DNA of 46,869 nt, taken from contig CANGZU010000005.1 of assembly GCA_947458785.1 (NCBI GenBank), positions 1 to 46,869 on the forward strand, read 5' to 3'. The notes beneath the pieces are model-generated. The model was not told the origin of the DNA. It saw nothing but the letters and a program-made list of their open reading frames with translations, and did not search any database. Shown here one piece after another: positions 1 to 8,607 of this stretch. The translations under genes were made by a program, and so were the position numbers. Source of the stretch: Ignavibacteria bacterium. Its GTDB lineage: Bacteria; Bacteroidota; Ignavibacteria; Kapaibacteriales; Kapaibacteriaceae. Position 1 is the first letter of the stretch; each line of letters begins with the position of its first letter.

Positions 1-1565
1 AAACGTGCACTTTCAAGGGGCTCCTCGGCTCCGAGGATTCGACAATCATGATAGAAGTTATGATAGGCGCCAGCCAGATCGCGTAGATACTCTGCGATCG
101 TGTGTGGCTCGAGGTTCTCGCATGAGCGCTCAACGTTTGCCTTCATCCGTGAAAGCAGACTGATCAGCTCAATCTCACGTGGGTGAACCAGACAGGAAAC
201 ATCTGCACCAGCGTTAACTGAAACACCACGTTCTTGCGCTTTACGCAGGATCGAGCAGATACGAGCGTGGGCATACTGGAGATAGAACACTGGATTCTTA
301 TCACCCTCTTCCTTGGCTAGGCCTAGGTCAAACTCCAAATGAGTTCCAACAGCACGCATGATGAAGAAGAAACGGACCACATCTGCGCCTACTTCTTCAA
401 TCAGTTCATCGAGTGTGAATGACTTGCCGCTGCGCTTGGAAAACTTGACAACCTCGCCGTTCTCGACAAACGTGACCATTTGATGAATCACAACCCGCAC
501 GCGGTCAGTATCAAAACCAAGAGCACGCACGCCGGCCAAAACATCCGGCACAGTTGCGATATGGTCTGCCCCGAAGATGTCGACGACTACATCATAGCCA
601 CGTTGCAGCTTGTCGCGGTGGTAGGCAATGTCGGGCAACCGGTACGTTGGCTCACCCGTCGACTTTACGATCACCTTGTCTTGCTGGTTTCCGAGCTCCG
701 TCAGGGCAAACCATGTGGCTCCGTCTTTCTCGTAGACCAGACCTTTGGAACGAAGTTCCTCGACTGTTGACGTTACCTTACCATCGCCGTACAATGAGTC
801 TTCGTTAAAGTACACGTCGTGGTGGATGTTCAGCGTTGACAACGTTTTTTGGATTGCTGCAAAGCACCACATCTCGCCCTGCTTGCGGCAAAGGGCCTTT
901 GCCTCATCCTCCGGCATGACATTCAGTTGATCTCCCACCTGCTCGACAACGATGTCGGCAATCGTGTGGATATACTCACCATGATACCCATCTTCCGGGA
1001 ACGGGAATTCCTGAGTGCCCAGTCTGTGCTGAACGCGAGCATAGATGCTCTCGCCCAGCTTATTCATCTGATTGCCGGCGTTGTTGAAGTAATACTCGCG
1101 CGTTACCGCGTAACCATTCCAGGCAAAGAGGTTGGCAACCGTGTCGCCCACGGCGCAGTTACGGCCATGTCCAGCATGCAGGGGGCCTGTTGGATTTGCA
1201 CTGACGTACTCAATGTTAACGGTCTTACCGCTGCCCACGCTCGAGCGTCCGATGGCATCACCGAGTGCGTCGAGGTCTGCAAGCATGGCGTGATAGACGG
1301 CATCGGAAAACGTAATGTTGATAAACCCCGGACCAGCAATCTCCACCCCAGCCACGAGGTCCGAGGTCGGAAGTGCGGCAACGATTGCCTCGGCAAATGC
1401 ACGTGGTTGCTTACCGAGCCCCTTTGCGAGGACCATGGCAATGTTGGTCGCCAAATGGCCATGACCATCCTGGCGTGGGACACTAAACTGAATCGGACTG
1501 GCATGATCTACGCCAAGCGCTGCTAGCGCTGCGCGAAACTGCGGCTCGATATACTGCTGCATCAT
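1..1565 (-). CDS. argS: Arginyl-tRNA synthetase, 3' end cut by window edge
   Basis: Class I aminoacyl-tRNA synthetase that charges tRNA-Arg in the cytoplasm. The minus-strand frame is open from ATG 1565 to the window edge (about 521 codons). The N-terminal additional domain (GHGHLATNIAMVLAKGLGK, then AGPGFINIT) is followed by the class I signature HAGHGRN (HIGH equivalent) and later by KFSKRSG (KMSK equivalent), then GADVVRFFFIMR and the DALR anticodon-binding helices. The protein breaks off after ...LESARF, probably within about 30 residues of its end. Two adjacent ATGs are possible (1565 and 1562). The first overlaps the rsfS stop by 4 bp (ATGA), which favours coupling with rsfS. The plus-strand frames here are only its shadows. 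Confidence 0.96.
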   Translation of the reverse strand, partial: MMQQYIEPQFRAALAALGVDHASPIQFSVPRQDGHGHLATNIAMVLAKGLGKQPRAFAEAIVAALPTSDLVAGVEIAGPGFINITFSDAVYHAMLADLDALGDAIGRSSVGSGKTVNIEYVSANPTGPLHAGHGRNCAVGDTVANLFAWNGYAVTREYYFNNAGNQMNKLGESIYARVQHRLGTQEFPFPEDGYHGEYIHTIADIVVEQVGDQLNVMPEDEAKALCRKQGEMWCFAAIQKTLSTLNIHHDVYFNEDSLYGDGKVTSTVEELRSKGLVYEKDGATWFALTELGNQQDKVIVKSTGEPTYRLPDIAYHRDKLQRGYDVVVDIFGADHIATVPDVLAGVRALGFDTDRVRVVIHQMVTFVENGEVVKFSKRSGKSFTLDELIEEVGADVVRFFFIMRAVGTHLEFDLGLAKEEGDKNPVFYLQYAHARICSILRKAQERGVSVNAGADVSCLVHPREIELISLLSRMKANVERSCENLEPHTIAEYLRDLAGAYHNFYHDCRILGAEEPLESAR

Positions 1566-1978
1566 ACGTCGACAACCTTCTTCGATACCTTCGGAACTGC
1601 CTTCGTTGCTCCTGATTCCGTAAGCGTCATAGCAGGCGCATCACCCCAGAGCCGTTCCAGCTTATAGAACTCACGAGCTTCAGGGAGCATCAAGTGCACG
1701 ACCACATCGAAATAGTCGAGAATGACCCATGAGCTTTCGCCTTTACCCTCGAGCCGGGGGAAACCAAACCCCATGTGCTTCAGAGTTACCTCGATGCTGT
1801 CTGCAATTGCCCGAAGCTGGGCGTCGGAATCAACGGTGGCAATGATGAAATAATCTGCCGGTGACGTTTCGATTGCACCAAGGTCTAGAATGAGAATCTC
1901 GTGAGCAAGTTTTTCTTGTGCTAGTCGTGCGCAAAGAACTGCTCTACCCTTTGTGCTGCGTGGTTTTGTGAGCGCCAC
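1562..1978 (-). CDS. rsfS: Ribosomal silencing factor RsfS
   Basis: 138-residue RsfS/DUF143 protein. The family binds uL14 on the large subunit and blocks subunit joining in starved cells. Family features seen are ILDLGAIETSPADYFIIATVDSDAQLRAIADSI in pieces (LDL, S-x-ADYFIIAT, S-x-x-Q) and then the WVILDYFDVVVHLM strand and REFYKLERLWGDAP helix, the usual end of the domain. A lysine/valine-rich tail of about 25 residues follows and looks non-conserved. It lies between the LytR_C-domain gene (42 bp upstream) and argS (4 bp overlap), so it is probably part of the unit that begins at the tRNA-Ser gene. Confidence 0.95.
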   Translation of the reverse strand: MALTKPRSTKGRAVLCARLAQEKLAHEILILDLGAIETSPADYFIIATVDSDAQLRAIADSIEVTLKHMGFGFPRLEGKGESSWVILDYFDVVVHLMLPEAREFYKLERLWGDAPAMTLTESGATKAVPKVSKKVVDV

Positions 1979-2020
1979 CGATGTGCCTAATGTTTTGATG
2001 AAGAATATAGTTATGCGTCG

Positions 2021-2479
2021 TCAGTTTGTAAATGCGGTAAGCTTGTCGATATCAGCCCCCAGAACAACGCTGGCCCGCAGAAAGCGCATAGAATCAATGC
2101 CAGATACCACGAGCGAGTCTGCGATCTCAAGTGCTGCGGCAACCTTCAGCGCCGATTGTTTGTCTCCGAGACGGTCAATGACCGTACTTTTCGACGGCCG
2201 TTCGGCCGAAGATGAGATTTCGACAACGTCAAAACCTCGCTTGCGGTAAAAGTCGAGCGCTTGTTTTCCAGCCCCCTTCCGTCCGCTAGCATTTACGATT
2301 TCAATTTGGATCGTGCTCCGCGGATCCTCCTCGTTTGCCAGCGGGGACACCGGTGGGTGCGCGATCCGCCACGCTAACGATCCGAGCATTCCAACGACAA
2401 TAATCCCAACGACCACGACCGCCGTCCAGCCGGACAGACGCCGAACTCTGGACCAATTCTCGGCCGTAAGGATCTTCAT
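2021..2479 (-). CDS. Membrane-anchored LytR C-terminal-domain protein
   Basis: 152 residues. A short cytoplasmic N-terminus is followed by one membrane helix (about residues 18-38, [19 protein letters not shown]) and then an extracytoplasmic domain beginning [21 protein letters not shown] in two parts ([23 protein letters not shown]). That matches the LytR_C fold often found in envelope proteins of unknown role, where the pattern 'V-x-N-[AG]-[ST/SG]-G' followed by a Ser/Thr-rich segment is typical. The function is unknown; the domain is thought to bind envelope polymers or proteins. The ATG lies one base after the 3' end of tRNA-Ser, so there is no room for a Shine-Dalgarno site outside the tRNA itself. 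I see no better start downstream before the membrane helix. Confidence 0.75.
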   Translation of the reverse strand: MKILTAENWSRVRRLSGWTAVVVVGIIVVGMLGSLAWRIAHPPVSPLANEEDPRSTIQIEIVNASGRKGAGKQALDFYRKRGFDVVEISSSAERPSKSTVIDRLGDKQSALKVAAALEIADSLVVSGIDSMRFLRASVVLGADIDKLTAFTN

Positions 2480-2480
2480 G

Positions 2481-2567
2481 CGGAAAGGGCGGGATTCGAA
2501 CCCGCGGTACCGTTACCGGTACACACGCTTTCCAGGCGTGCCAATTCAACCACTCTTGCACCTTTCC
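2481..2567 (-). tRNA. tRNA-Ser (anticodon GGA)
   Basis: Read on the minus strand, the 87-nt sequence folds as a class II tRNA. The acceptor stem is GGAAAGG/CCTTTCC with discriminator G. The D-arm is followed by anticodon stem CACGC/GCGTG around loop CTGGAAA, giving anticodon GGA at 2533-2531. There is a long variable arm TACCG-GTAA-CGGTA and a T-arm with GGTTCGAATCC. The long variable arm and GGA anticodon identify tRNA-Ser reading UCC/UCU. CCA is not encoded: the base after the discriminator is C and then the ATG of the next gene. A TAnnTTTG promoter lies just upstream. Confidence 0.96.
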
Positions 2568-2574
2568 GAAGCGG

Positions 2575-2601
2575 CAAATATACGTCCATTTCAGTAACCA
2601 A
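2575..2601 (-). promoter_or_regulatory. Bacteroidota-type promoter for tRNA-Ser and downstream genes
   Basis: On the minus strand TTG (2601-2599), a 16-base spacer and TATATTTG (2582-2575) match the Bacteroidota -33/-7 pattern (TTG ... TAnnTTTG). The tRNA 5' end begins 7 bases after the -7 box, so the primary transcript would have almost no leader. Confidence 0.65.
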
Positions 2602-2640
2602 CGTTGATAATGATGGTTTACGACGATAGCGTAAAAATTG

Positions 2641-2648
2641 TAGATTTG
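2641..2648 (+). promoter_or_regulatory. Putative -7 box for the LD-carboxypeptidase gene
   Basis: TAGATTTG is a perfect TAnnTTTG match, 49 bases before the ATG at 2698. A weak T-rich -33 candidate (TTTA near 2617-2620) lies upstream. It faces away from the tRNA promoter in the same divergent gap. Confidence 0.5.
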
Positions 2649-2697
2649 CTCCTTGCCCTAACTGGCTTTACGACCAATCAACTACAACGAATTGTTC

Positions 2698-3732
2698 ATG
2701 CAACGACGATCGTTCATCACATCGCTGTCTGCGGCCTTGACACTCGGTGGTCTCGGCACAAGCTTGGCGCGCGCCGGATCAGAATCGGCCGCACCTGCTC
2801 CGCTCGCACGGGTACTCCCCCGCGGACTCCGACCTGGATCAACGGTTGGCATCGTTTGTCCTGCCAGCGCGGCAAACACGCAAGACATTAAAGACTTCAC
2901 AGACCTCTGCAAGTTCTGGGGCGTTAAGGTTAAGCTTGGCAAGAATATTTCGAAGCGCAACGGGTACCTCTCTGCCCCAGACAACGAACGTGCCTCGGAG
3001 TTCATGCAGTTCATTGAAGATCCAGAAGTGGATGCCGTAGTCTGTGCCCGAGGCGGCTATGGAGTGATGCGCATCCTGCCAATGCTGGATTTTGCAGCGA
3101 TCCGTCAGGCTGGCAAAATCATCATGGGCTTCAGTGATATCACGGCCCTGCTCATTGCAGCCAATCAGCTGAGCGGAGTTGTAACGTTTCACGGCCCCGT
3201 TGCCTCGTCATCCTTTGACGAGTTTACCGTACGTAGTCTGCGCGAGACCGTCATTGCCGAGACGTCACATACACTAGCGACGTTCTCTAATAGTCGACTA
3301 ACCACCATTGCCCCAGGTATTGCCCAAGGCAAGCTTACAGGGGGCAATCTGGCTCTTGTTGTTAGCACCCTTGGCACGAAGTACGAGATCGATACAACCG
3401 ACGCAATCCTCTTTCTCGAGGAGGTTAACGAGGAGCCATTCCGCGTAGATCGCATGCTGACGCAACTCTGGCTTGCAGGCAAGCTGCAATCATGCAAAGG
3501 TGTCGCCCTCGGAAACTTCCGTGATTGCGAAGCTCGTGGAACGTCGATATCCCCTGTATCGTTTACACTTGAGCAAGTATTTGAACAACGGCTGGCCTCG
3601 CTTGGCATCCCGGTTGTCTACGGACTACCGTTTGGACATGTCCGTAGCAAGCTCACCATGCCGCTGGGCGTCCAGGCCGAGATAGATGCCACATCAAAGA
3701 CGATTCGAATTCTTGAGCCGGCGATCAGCTAA
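2698..3732 (+). CDS. Exported LD-carboxypeptidase (MccF/LdcA, peptidase S66)
   Basis: About 344 residues. The S66 family cleaves the L-Lys(or DAP)-D-Ala bond of muropeptide tetrapeptides in murein recycling, or detoxifies microcin-type nucleotides. It has a GSTVGIVCPAS first strand, CARGGYG loop, nucleophile motif GFSDITAL (Ser about residue 146), the LFLEEVNEEPFRVDRM segment holding the catalytic Glu, and the LPFGH motif with the catalytic His. The N-terminus MQRRSFITSLSAAL...SLARA reads as a twin-arginine (Tat) signal (R-R-x-F-I), unlike the cytoplasmic enteric LdcA. I chose ATG 2698, although an in-frame TTG at 2692 exists, because it puts RR at positions 3-4. The gene is followed after 53 bp by the giant surface protein. 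Confidence 0.88.
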   Translation: MQRRSFITSLSAALTLGGLGTSLARAGSESAAPAPLARVLPRGLRPGSTVGIVCPASAANTQDIKDFTDLCKFWGVKVKLGKNISKRNGYLSAPDNERASEFMQFIEDPEVDAVVCARGGYGVMRILPMLDFAAIRQAGKIIMGFSDITALLIAANQLSGVVTFHGPVASSSFDEFTVRSLRETVIAETSHTLATFSNSRLTTIAPGIAQGKLTGGNLALVVSTLGTKYEIDTTDAILFLEEVNEEPFRVDRMLTQLWLAGKLQSCKGVALGNFRDCEARGTSISPVSFTLEQVFEQRLASLGIPVVYGLPFGHVRSKLTMPLGVQAEIDATSKTIRILEPAIS

Positions 3733-3785
3733 CATTAACCTTGATTATGAATTCTACCTCTACCATTACTGTCAAAGGAACGATC

Positions 3786-6700
3786 ATGCAGGCACTACGC
3801 ATGACCTTTACCCTGCTCATTGTCGCTGTGCTCTCAGCTACAGCCGCTTGGGCGCAGTCGATCAGCGTCTACGGAGTTAACACTTCCGCATTTCCCAAGA
3901 TCACCGCAGACTACATCGCGTTTGATCCATCCGGCAACCCGATCACCGATCTGCGCGCCTCAGATTTTCGCGTGCAGGAGACGATGCAGGGTGGCGCTCC
4001 GATGGACATGACGCCCACGGTAACCCACGACTGTAAAGAGCTGCCGACAGATCCGGAGGCAAGCATCCTGTTGATTCTCGATGTTTCAACATCTATGGAC
4101 CAGCTCGTAGATGGCAAGAAGCGCATCGAGTATGCCAAAGATGCACTGAAGGCCTTCGTAGGACGGGTGAAATTCTCGGGAAATACGCGCGTTGCGCTCG
4201 TGACGTTCGCCGGTGCCTACAGGCTTGTCGTCGATTGGGCGGACAATGCGCAGCCGATCATTGACTCGCTGAATAAGATCAAGAATCCTGTTGGCGCAAC
4301 AAACTACGTGCTCCCGTTTGAGAGCAATCAAGGATTCAACATCTACGACATGTTCCAGAAGCGACCAGCCAATATTCCGCGGTATGCCTTCTTCCTCACA
4401 GACGGACACCCATCTCCGGATATCAACGACGCTTCGTCGACGAAAAGTGAGACCAAGTTCGCCAGCGATAACGTTACGAAGATGAATGGATTGGGAATCC
4501 GTTTCTTTAGCGTAACGATTCTTGAGCCAACAACATACTGGGTACTCGAGAATATGTCTCGTGGAACCGGCGGCAAGTCGATTGTCACCACGGAAAAAGG
4601 CCTTGTTGACCTCTATGTCAATTTGGCCCTCGAAACTCAGATCAAGAAAGTATGCCAGATCAGCTGGATCGCTCCATATTCATGTAATCAGCAAGGACAA
4701 AGCAGAACGGCCACTATCTCCATGATTCGTGGTTCGAATCCATCGACCACCGTGGCATTCCTAGCGCCCCCTTCAAGCGTTGCCCGTGTTGAAGTCAGTG
4801 ACCCTGTCCTCTTCTGCGGAGACCCATCGCCAAACCAGTCATTCTTTGCCAACGTTACGCTTACTGCCCAAGGGGCCACATTTACTGCCAACAACTTCCA
4901 GATAACGCCATCGACCTACTTCAAGGTTATTGACTGGAATTACCCTCTGAATCAGACAACGTTCTCACCATTTAATCTCAACCCGAATGCAAAGCGCGTA
5001 CTGCGTGTGCAATTCACGCAGGGTGCCACGCAGGCCTTCCGTCAGGCACAGCTTACGTTTACCGGTGGTCCATGTGCGCCTAACATCACCCTCGTTGGTG
5101 GCACAGGCATCATTTTGCTGCAGTCACCGGTTGGGGGCGAGCTTACATCAACATGTGACACGGTGAACATCAAATGGGCCGGCGTGCTTCCGAGCCAGCC
5201 AGTAAAGATTGAATACTCCGCCAACGGAGGAACAAACTGGAACGTGATCAATGCTGCAGCTACAGGCCTTCAATTCAAATGGCTCCCGCCAGCAGCGGGT
5301 GTTAACTACAAGGTGCGCGTAAGTGTTGCCCCTATTGCACAGTATGTATGGGCAAAACAACTCGGTGGTGCAGGCCAGGACACGGCAACGTCTGTTGCTG
5401 TAACGCCATCCGGCCTTAAAGTATTCGCAACTGGTTATTATGACGGCGCTACAAAGTTTGGTCCTGTTACTCAGCCAAGTGCCGCCGGTAACATTGATGG
5501 CTACTTTGTGGAGTTCGACTCGGACGGCAACATTACTGCACCGACGAAAGTGATGCTGCTCACTGGTTCGGCATCAAATGAAGAGAAGATTATTGGATGC
5601 ATCACTGACCGCCGAGGCAACTTCTATGTTGCGGGGTACTTCTCAAGTCCTGCAGCCACGTTTGGGTCCTTCCCGTTGTCGCGCTCGGCGCGCGACACGC
5701 GTAACATGTTCATTTTCAAGTTCGACTCCACGGGAGCACTTGCTTGGAATACGGTGACAAAGGGAACAGCTATCCAGAGCAGCCATGCCAATGCGCTCGA
5801 CTTGGGCATCCGCTATGACGCGCTGGGCAACCCGGAGGTCGTTGTTTACGGAAAGTTCCAACGCTATATCGAACTTGGCGTTAACCGTTCAGGTGTTGTT
5901 GAGAAGTCAAACGTCTACAACAACGCAACAGACCGCGACTACTATGCGATCTTCGACATGGCCGGATACCCACGATTTAGCCTTGGTGTGCCCCCTGCTG
6001 GGTTTACAATGAAAGCAAAGCGCGTTACTGATGCTTTGGGCTTCACCTACGAGACAGATCATTACCGCGGTCCGAAGACCTTTACCCCGCCGCCTGTGAC
6101 CCTGCCAAATGCTGGCGGCACGGACGTTTACGTTTTCAAGAACGGTGCATCACCAGCATCGAGCGATGAAAGCAAGACAGTATTCTCCGTCAAGTCACCA
6201 ACGCTCGCCTTCACGATTGCCAAGGGTACATTCCCACAGACACCGCAGGGCGATACAAGTCAAAACGTCTTTGCTGGCTCGCTAAGAAACTCAGGCGATT
6301 TCGATGTTACCATTCGCTCGGCCAAGATCGTCGGTGCCAATGCCATCGACTTCAAACTCATCAGCTCACTTGTTGGGCAGCGCATTGCAGCTGGCAAAGC
6401 GCTAAACATTGAGATGCTGTTTGTTCCAACGGGAACAGGCATGCGGACAGCTCTGCTCGAAGTTGTCGGTGATTGCAACGCACAGGCACAGCTGCCGCTC
6501 GAGGGCGACGCGGCCGCACCATGCGTATGGGAACGTCAACCTACAGTTAACCTGGGCAAGGTGCCGTTGAGCCAGCCGCGTCCATTCAATGTAACGTGTG
6601 TGCTCAAGAACACCGGCCCGCTGACTCTCTCAGGCGATATGCGCGTTGTTTCCTCTGCACCGGAGATTGTCGTAAAGAACACCGGCAAGTTCACGCTTCA

Positions 6701-8504
6701 GCCTGGACAGTGTTTCGACGTCCAGATTGATGTAACAGCCGCAACAGCTGGCGTCAAAACGGCTCAGATCAACTTCGGTCTACCTGCCGAGTGCGGCGAT
6801 GCGGCTTCAACATTGACGGTTGAGATCGTCGAACCACGCGTTATCATCGATAGCGTGAACCTAGGACGCGTTCGACTCCTAACCCCGACGAACGGTACGC
6901 TCACGATCTCCAATTTGAACACCGAGGAAGCGGAAGTAACATCCATCACGATTGATGATGCAACAAATCCTCACTTTACCTTTACGCCCCCTGCCACCCC
7001 ACAGAAACTAGCGCCCGGCGCTTCAATTACGATCCCTGTTGTCTTTACACCTCAGGCAAGAGGGCCACTGTCAGCAACCGTTCGCGCAATCATCAAGGGC
7101 AAAGAAACGTCGCCGCTAATCGGCGAGGCACGTGGTGTAGGGTTCTTACCGGCTATCGCAGCTACTGGTTACACATTTGCACCATGGACGGTGAATACGC
7201 AATCGCCTGACGCCAATGGCAAGGTGGTGATTCGCAACACCGACTCTGACAATGCTCTTACCATCAATGATGTTGCATTCGTAACAAACGACCCATCGTT
7301 TGCATGGACGAATCCACTACCAACATTCCCAATCGTTCTGCAACCGGGCTCTGCCCCACTAGAGCTTCCAGTTACGTTCACGCCACAGTCAATCGGCAAC
7401 AACGTTGTCAACGTCAAGATCACACACGATGCAAAGACAGGCCCAGGTCCGGTGCCGCCGTACACAGACACGATCGTCGTCGTACAAGGTATCGGTAAAG
7501 ATCAGTCTTCGTTTAACCCGATCGTGTTCGCCAAGACGCTAACGTGTGCAACTCGCACAGACTCCTTCACGATCGAGAATCCAAGCTTGATCTATGATCT
7601 TACGTGTCAGACGCCAGTGCTCACAGGCGACGTGGCTTCTATTTCAATTGACCAGCTTACAGGTTTTGTTCTGAAGCCAGGTGAAAAGAAGATCATTACG
7701 GTTACCTTCCAACCGCAAACAGTTGGTCAATTCGCCGCAGCAGTATCTATCGCAAATGATCAAAATCTCAAACTGAACATCTCTATCTCTGGCGAAGGGA
7801 TCACTACTCCACTGCAGTTCCGCTATACGCAGACTCCTTCTGCAAGTGTTGGCCAGAAGCTTGTTCTTCCTGTTGGCGTCTCCTTTAACGCCGCTGAGTT
7901 TGCTGGTGCACAACTCAACACGGTAACGCTAACGTTTACGCATGATCCGGAAGCAATTCGCTTCAACGCATTCCAAGCTCCACAGATGAATGGTTGGCAG
8001 TTTAATCCAACTGTCTCAGCTGGAAAGCTTGAAGTTGTTGCAACTTCGGCGGGTGCACCTCTTACCCAAGGCGACTTTGTGACGCCGGTCTTCGACGTTT
8101 TCTTGAACGCGAATGCGAAGCTCCCTGTCGATCTTAAGGCTACAACGCCGCTCACCTGCTTGGTAACATCAGGCGACGTGGCTGGCGTTGAGATGAAGTT
8201 TGTTTGCTTCACGGCGGGACGTCTGGTGGACTTTGGATCTCGCACAACAGGTATTGTCCGTCCGAAGAACAACCCTGTTCAAGATCTGCTTTCTATCGAT
8301 TACACGACGGGCATCCCAGCACCAGTTGCAATTCAGATCATCAACGCGATGGGTAACATTGTGATGGAAGCTGCAACGGCCTATGCGCCATCTGGCGCGT
8401 ATGAATTCAATGCAGACGTTTCAGCTCTTGCCAACGGCGTCTACTTTGTGCGTCTCATCAACGGCAACCAGATCGCAACGACGTCATTTAACATCGTACG
8501 ATAA
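3786..8504 (+). CDS. Giant secreted VWA / choice-of-anchor protein with type IX sorting tail
   Basis: 1572 residues. The start at ATG 3786 has AAAGGA six bases upstream and begins the signal peptide MQALRMTFTLLIVAV...AWAQ; the longer TTG start at 3741 is unlikely. Residues about 90-290 form a von Willebrand A domain with an intact MIDAS start DVSTS (Asp99) and FLTDGHP. About 440-520 is an Ig/FN3-like segment (IKWAG..PVKIEYSANGG.NW). About 520-800 has beta-propeller-like repeats (YVWAKQLGGAGQDTATSVAV, GYFVEFDSDGN). About 810-1390 has at least four choice-of-anchor/HYDIN-type Ig modules (GSLRNSGDFDVTI, LTISNLNTEEAEV, VVIRNTDSDN, FTIENPS). About 1400-1490 looks cohesin-like. The last 80 residues (NPVQDLLSIDY ... 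LANGVYFVRLINGNQ ... FNIV) are a Por/T9SS type A sorting domain. It is probably cell-surface or released. The ligand is unknown. Confidence 0.9.
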   Translation: MQALRMTFTLLIVAVLSATAAWAQSISVYGVNTSAFPKITADYIAFDPSGNPITDLRASDFRVQETMQGGAPMDMTPTVTHDCKELPTDPEASILLILDVSTSMDQLVDGKKRIEYAKDALKAFVGRVKFSGNTRVALVTFAGAYRLVVDWADNAQPIIDSLNKIKNPVGATNYVLPFESNQGFNIYDMFQKRPANIPRYAFFLTDGHPSPDINDASSTKSETKFASDNVTKMNGLGIRFFSVTILEPTTYWVLENMSRGTGGKSIVTTEKGLVDLYVNLALETQIKKVCQISWIAPYSCNQQGQSRTATISMIRGSNPSTTVAFLAPPSSVARVEVSDPVLFCGDPSPNQSFFANVTLTAQGATFTANNFQITPSTYFKVIDWNYPLNQTTFSPFNLNPNAKRVLRVQFTQGATQAFRQAQLTFTGGPCAPNITLVGGTGIILLQSPVGGELTSTCDTVNIKWAGVLPSQPVKIEYSANGGTNWNVINAAATGLQFKWLPPAAGVNYKVRVSVAPIAQYVWAKQLGGAGQDTATSVAVTPSGLKVFATGYYDGATKFGPVTQPSAAGNIDGYFVEFDSDGNITAPTKVMLLTGSASNEEKIIGCITDRRGNFYVAGYFSSPAATFGSFPLSRSARDTRNMFIFKFDSTGALAWNTVTKGTAIQSSHANALDLGIRYDALGNPEVVVYGKFQRYIELGVNRSGVVEKSNVYNNATDRDYYAIFDMAGYPRFSLGVPPAGFTMKAKRVTDALGFTYETDHYRGPKTFTPPPVTLPNAGGTDVYVFKNGASPASSDESKTVFSVKSPTLAFTIAKGTFPQTPQGDTSQNVFAGSLRNSGDFDVTIRSAKIVGANAIDFKLISSLVGQRIAAGKALNIEMLFVPTGTGMRTALLEVVGDCNAQAQLPLEGDAAAPCVWERQPTVNLGKVPLSQPRPFNVTCVLKNTGPLTLSGDMRVVSSAPEIVVKNTGKFTLQPGQCFDVQIDVTAATAGVKTAQINFGLPAECGDAASTLTVEIVEPRVIIDSVNLGRVRLLTPTNGTLTISNLNTEEAEVTSITIDDATNPHFTFTPPATPQKLAPGASITIPVVFTPQARGPLSATVRAIIKGKETSPLIGEARGVGFLPAIAATGYTFAPWTVNTQSPDANGKVVIRNTDSDNALTINDVAFVTNDPSFAWTNPLPTFPIVLQPGSAPLELPVTFTPQSIGNNVVNVKITHDAKTGPGPVPPYTDTIVVVQGIGKDQSSFNPIVFAKTLTCATRTDSFTIENPSLIYDLTCQTPVLTGDVASISIDQLTGFVLKPGEKKIITVTFQPQTVGQFAAAVSIANDQNLKLNISISGEGITTPLQFRYTQTPSASVGQKLVLPVGVSFNAAEFAGAQLNTVTLTFTHDPEAIRFNAFQAPQMNGWQFNPTVSAGKLEVVATSAGAPLTQGDFVTPVFDVFLNANAKLPVDLKATTPLTCLVTSGDVAGVEMKFVCFTAGRLVDFGSRTTGIVRPKNNPVQDLLSIDYTTGIPAPVAIQIINAMGNIVMEAATAYAPSGAYEFNADVSALANGVYFVRLINGNQIATTSFNIVR

Positions 8505-8524
8505 GAACGCGATACTTTCATCCC

Positions 8525-8571
8525 CAACGGGCGACTGTTTCACACGAAGCAGTCGCCCGTTGCCTATTTTT
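8525..8571 (+). terminator. Strong intrinsic terminator after the giant surface protein
   Basis: CAACGGGCGACTG (8525-8537) pairs perfectly with CAGTCGCCCGTTG (8550-8562), a 13-bp GC-rich stem with a 12-nt loop, followed by CCTATTTTT. It lies 20 bases after the stop codon. Confidence 0.9.
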
Positions 8572-8572
8572 G
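8565..8572 (+). promoter_or_regulatory. Possible -7 box for the aldolase operon, overlapping the terminator
   Basis: TATTTTTG is a perfect TAnnTTTG match lying inside the U-tract of the preceding terminator, 35 bases before the aldolase ATG. I see no clear -33 TTG at the expected distance, so this could be a chance match made by the T-run. Confidence 0.35.
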
Positions 8573-8607
8573 CAGACACTTCTTGAACAGTTCGAATCCT
8601 AACCGCT

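Noticed and set aside
849-1526. 225-residue plus-strand open frame
   Set aside because: It is the antisense shadow of argS, whose HIGH- and KMSK-type motifs are clear on the minus strand.
2301-2561. 86-residue minus-strand frame across the tRNA
   Set aside because: It translates the tRNA-Ser gene and overlaps the LytR_C gene in another frame.
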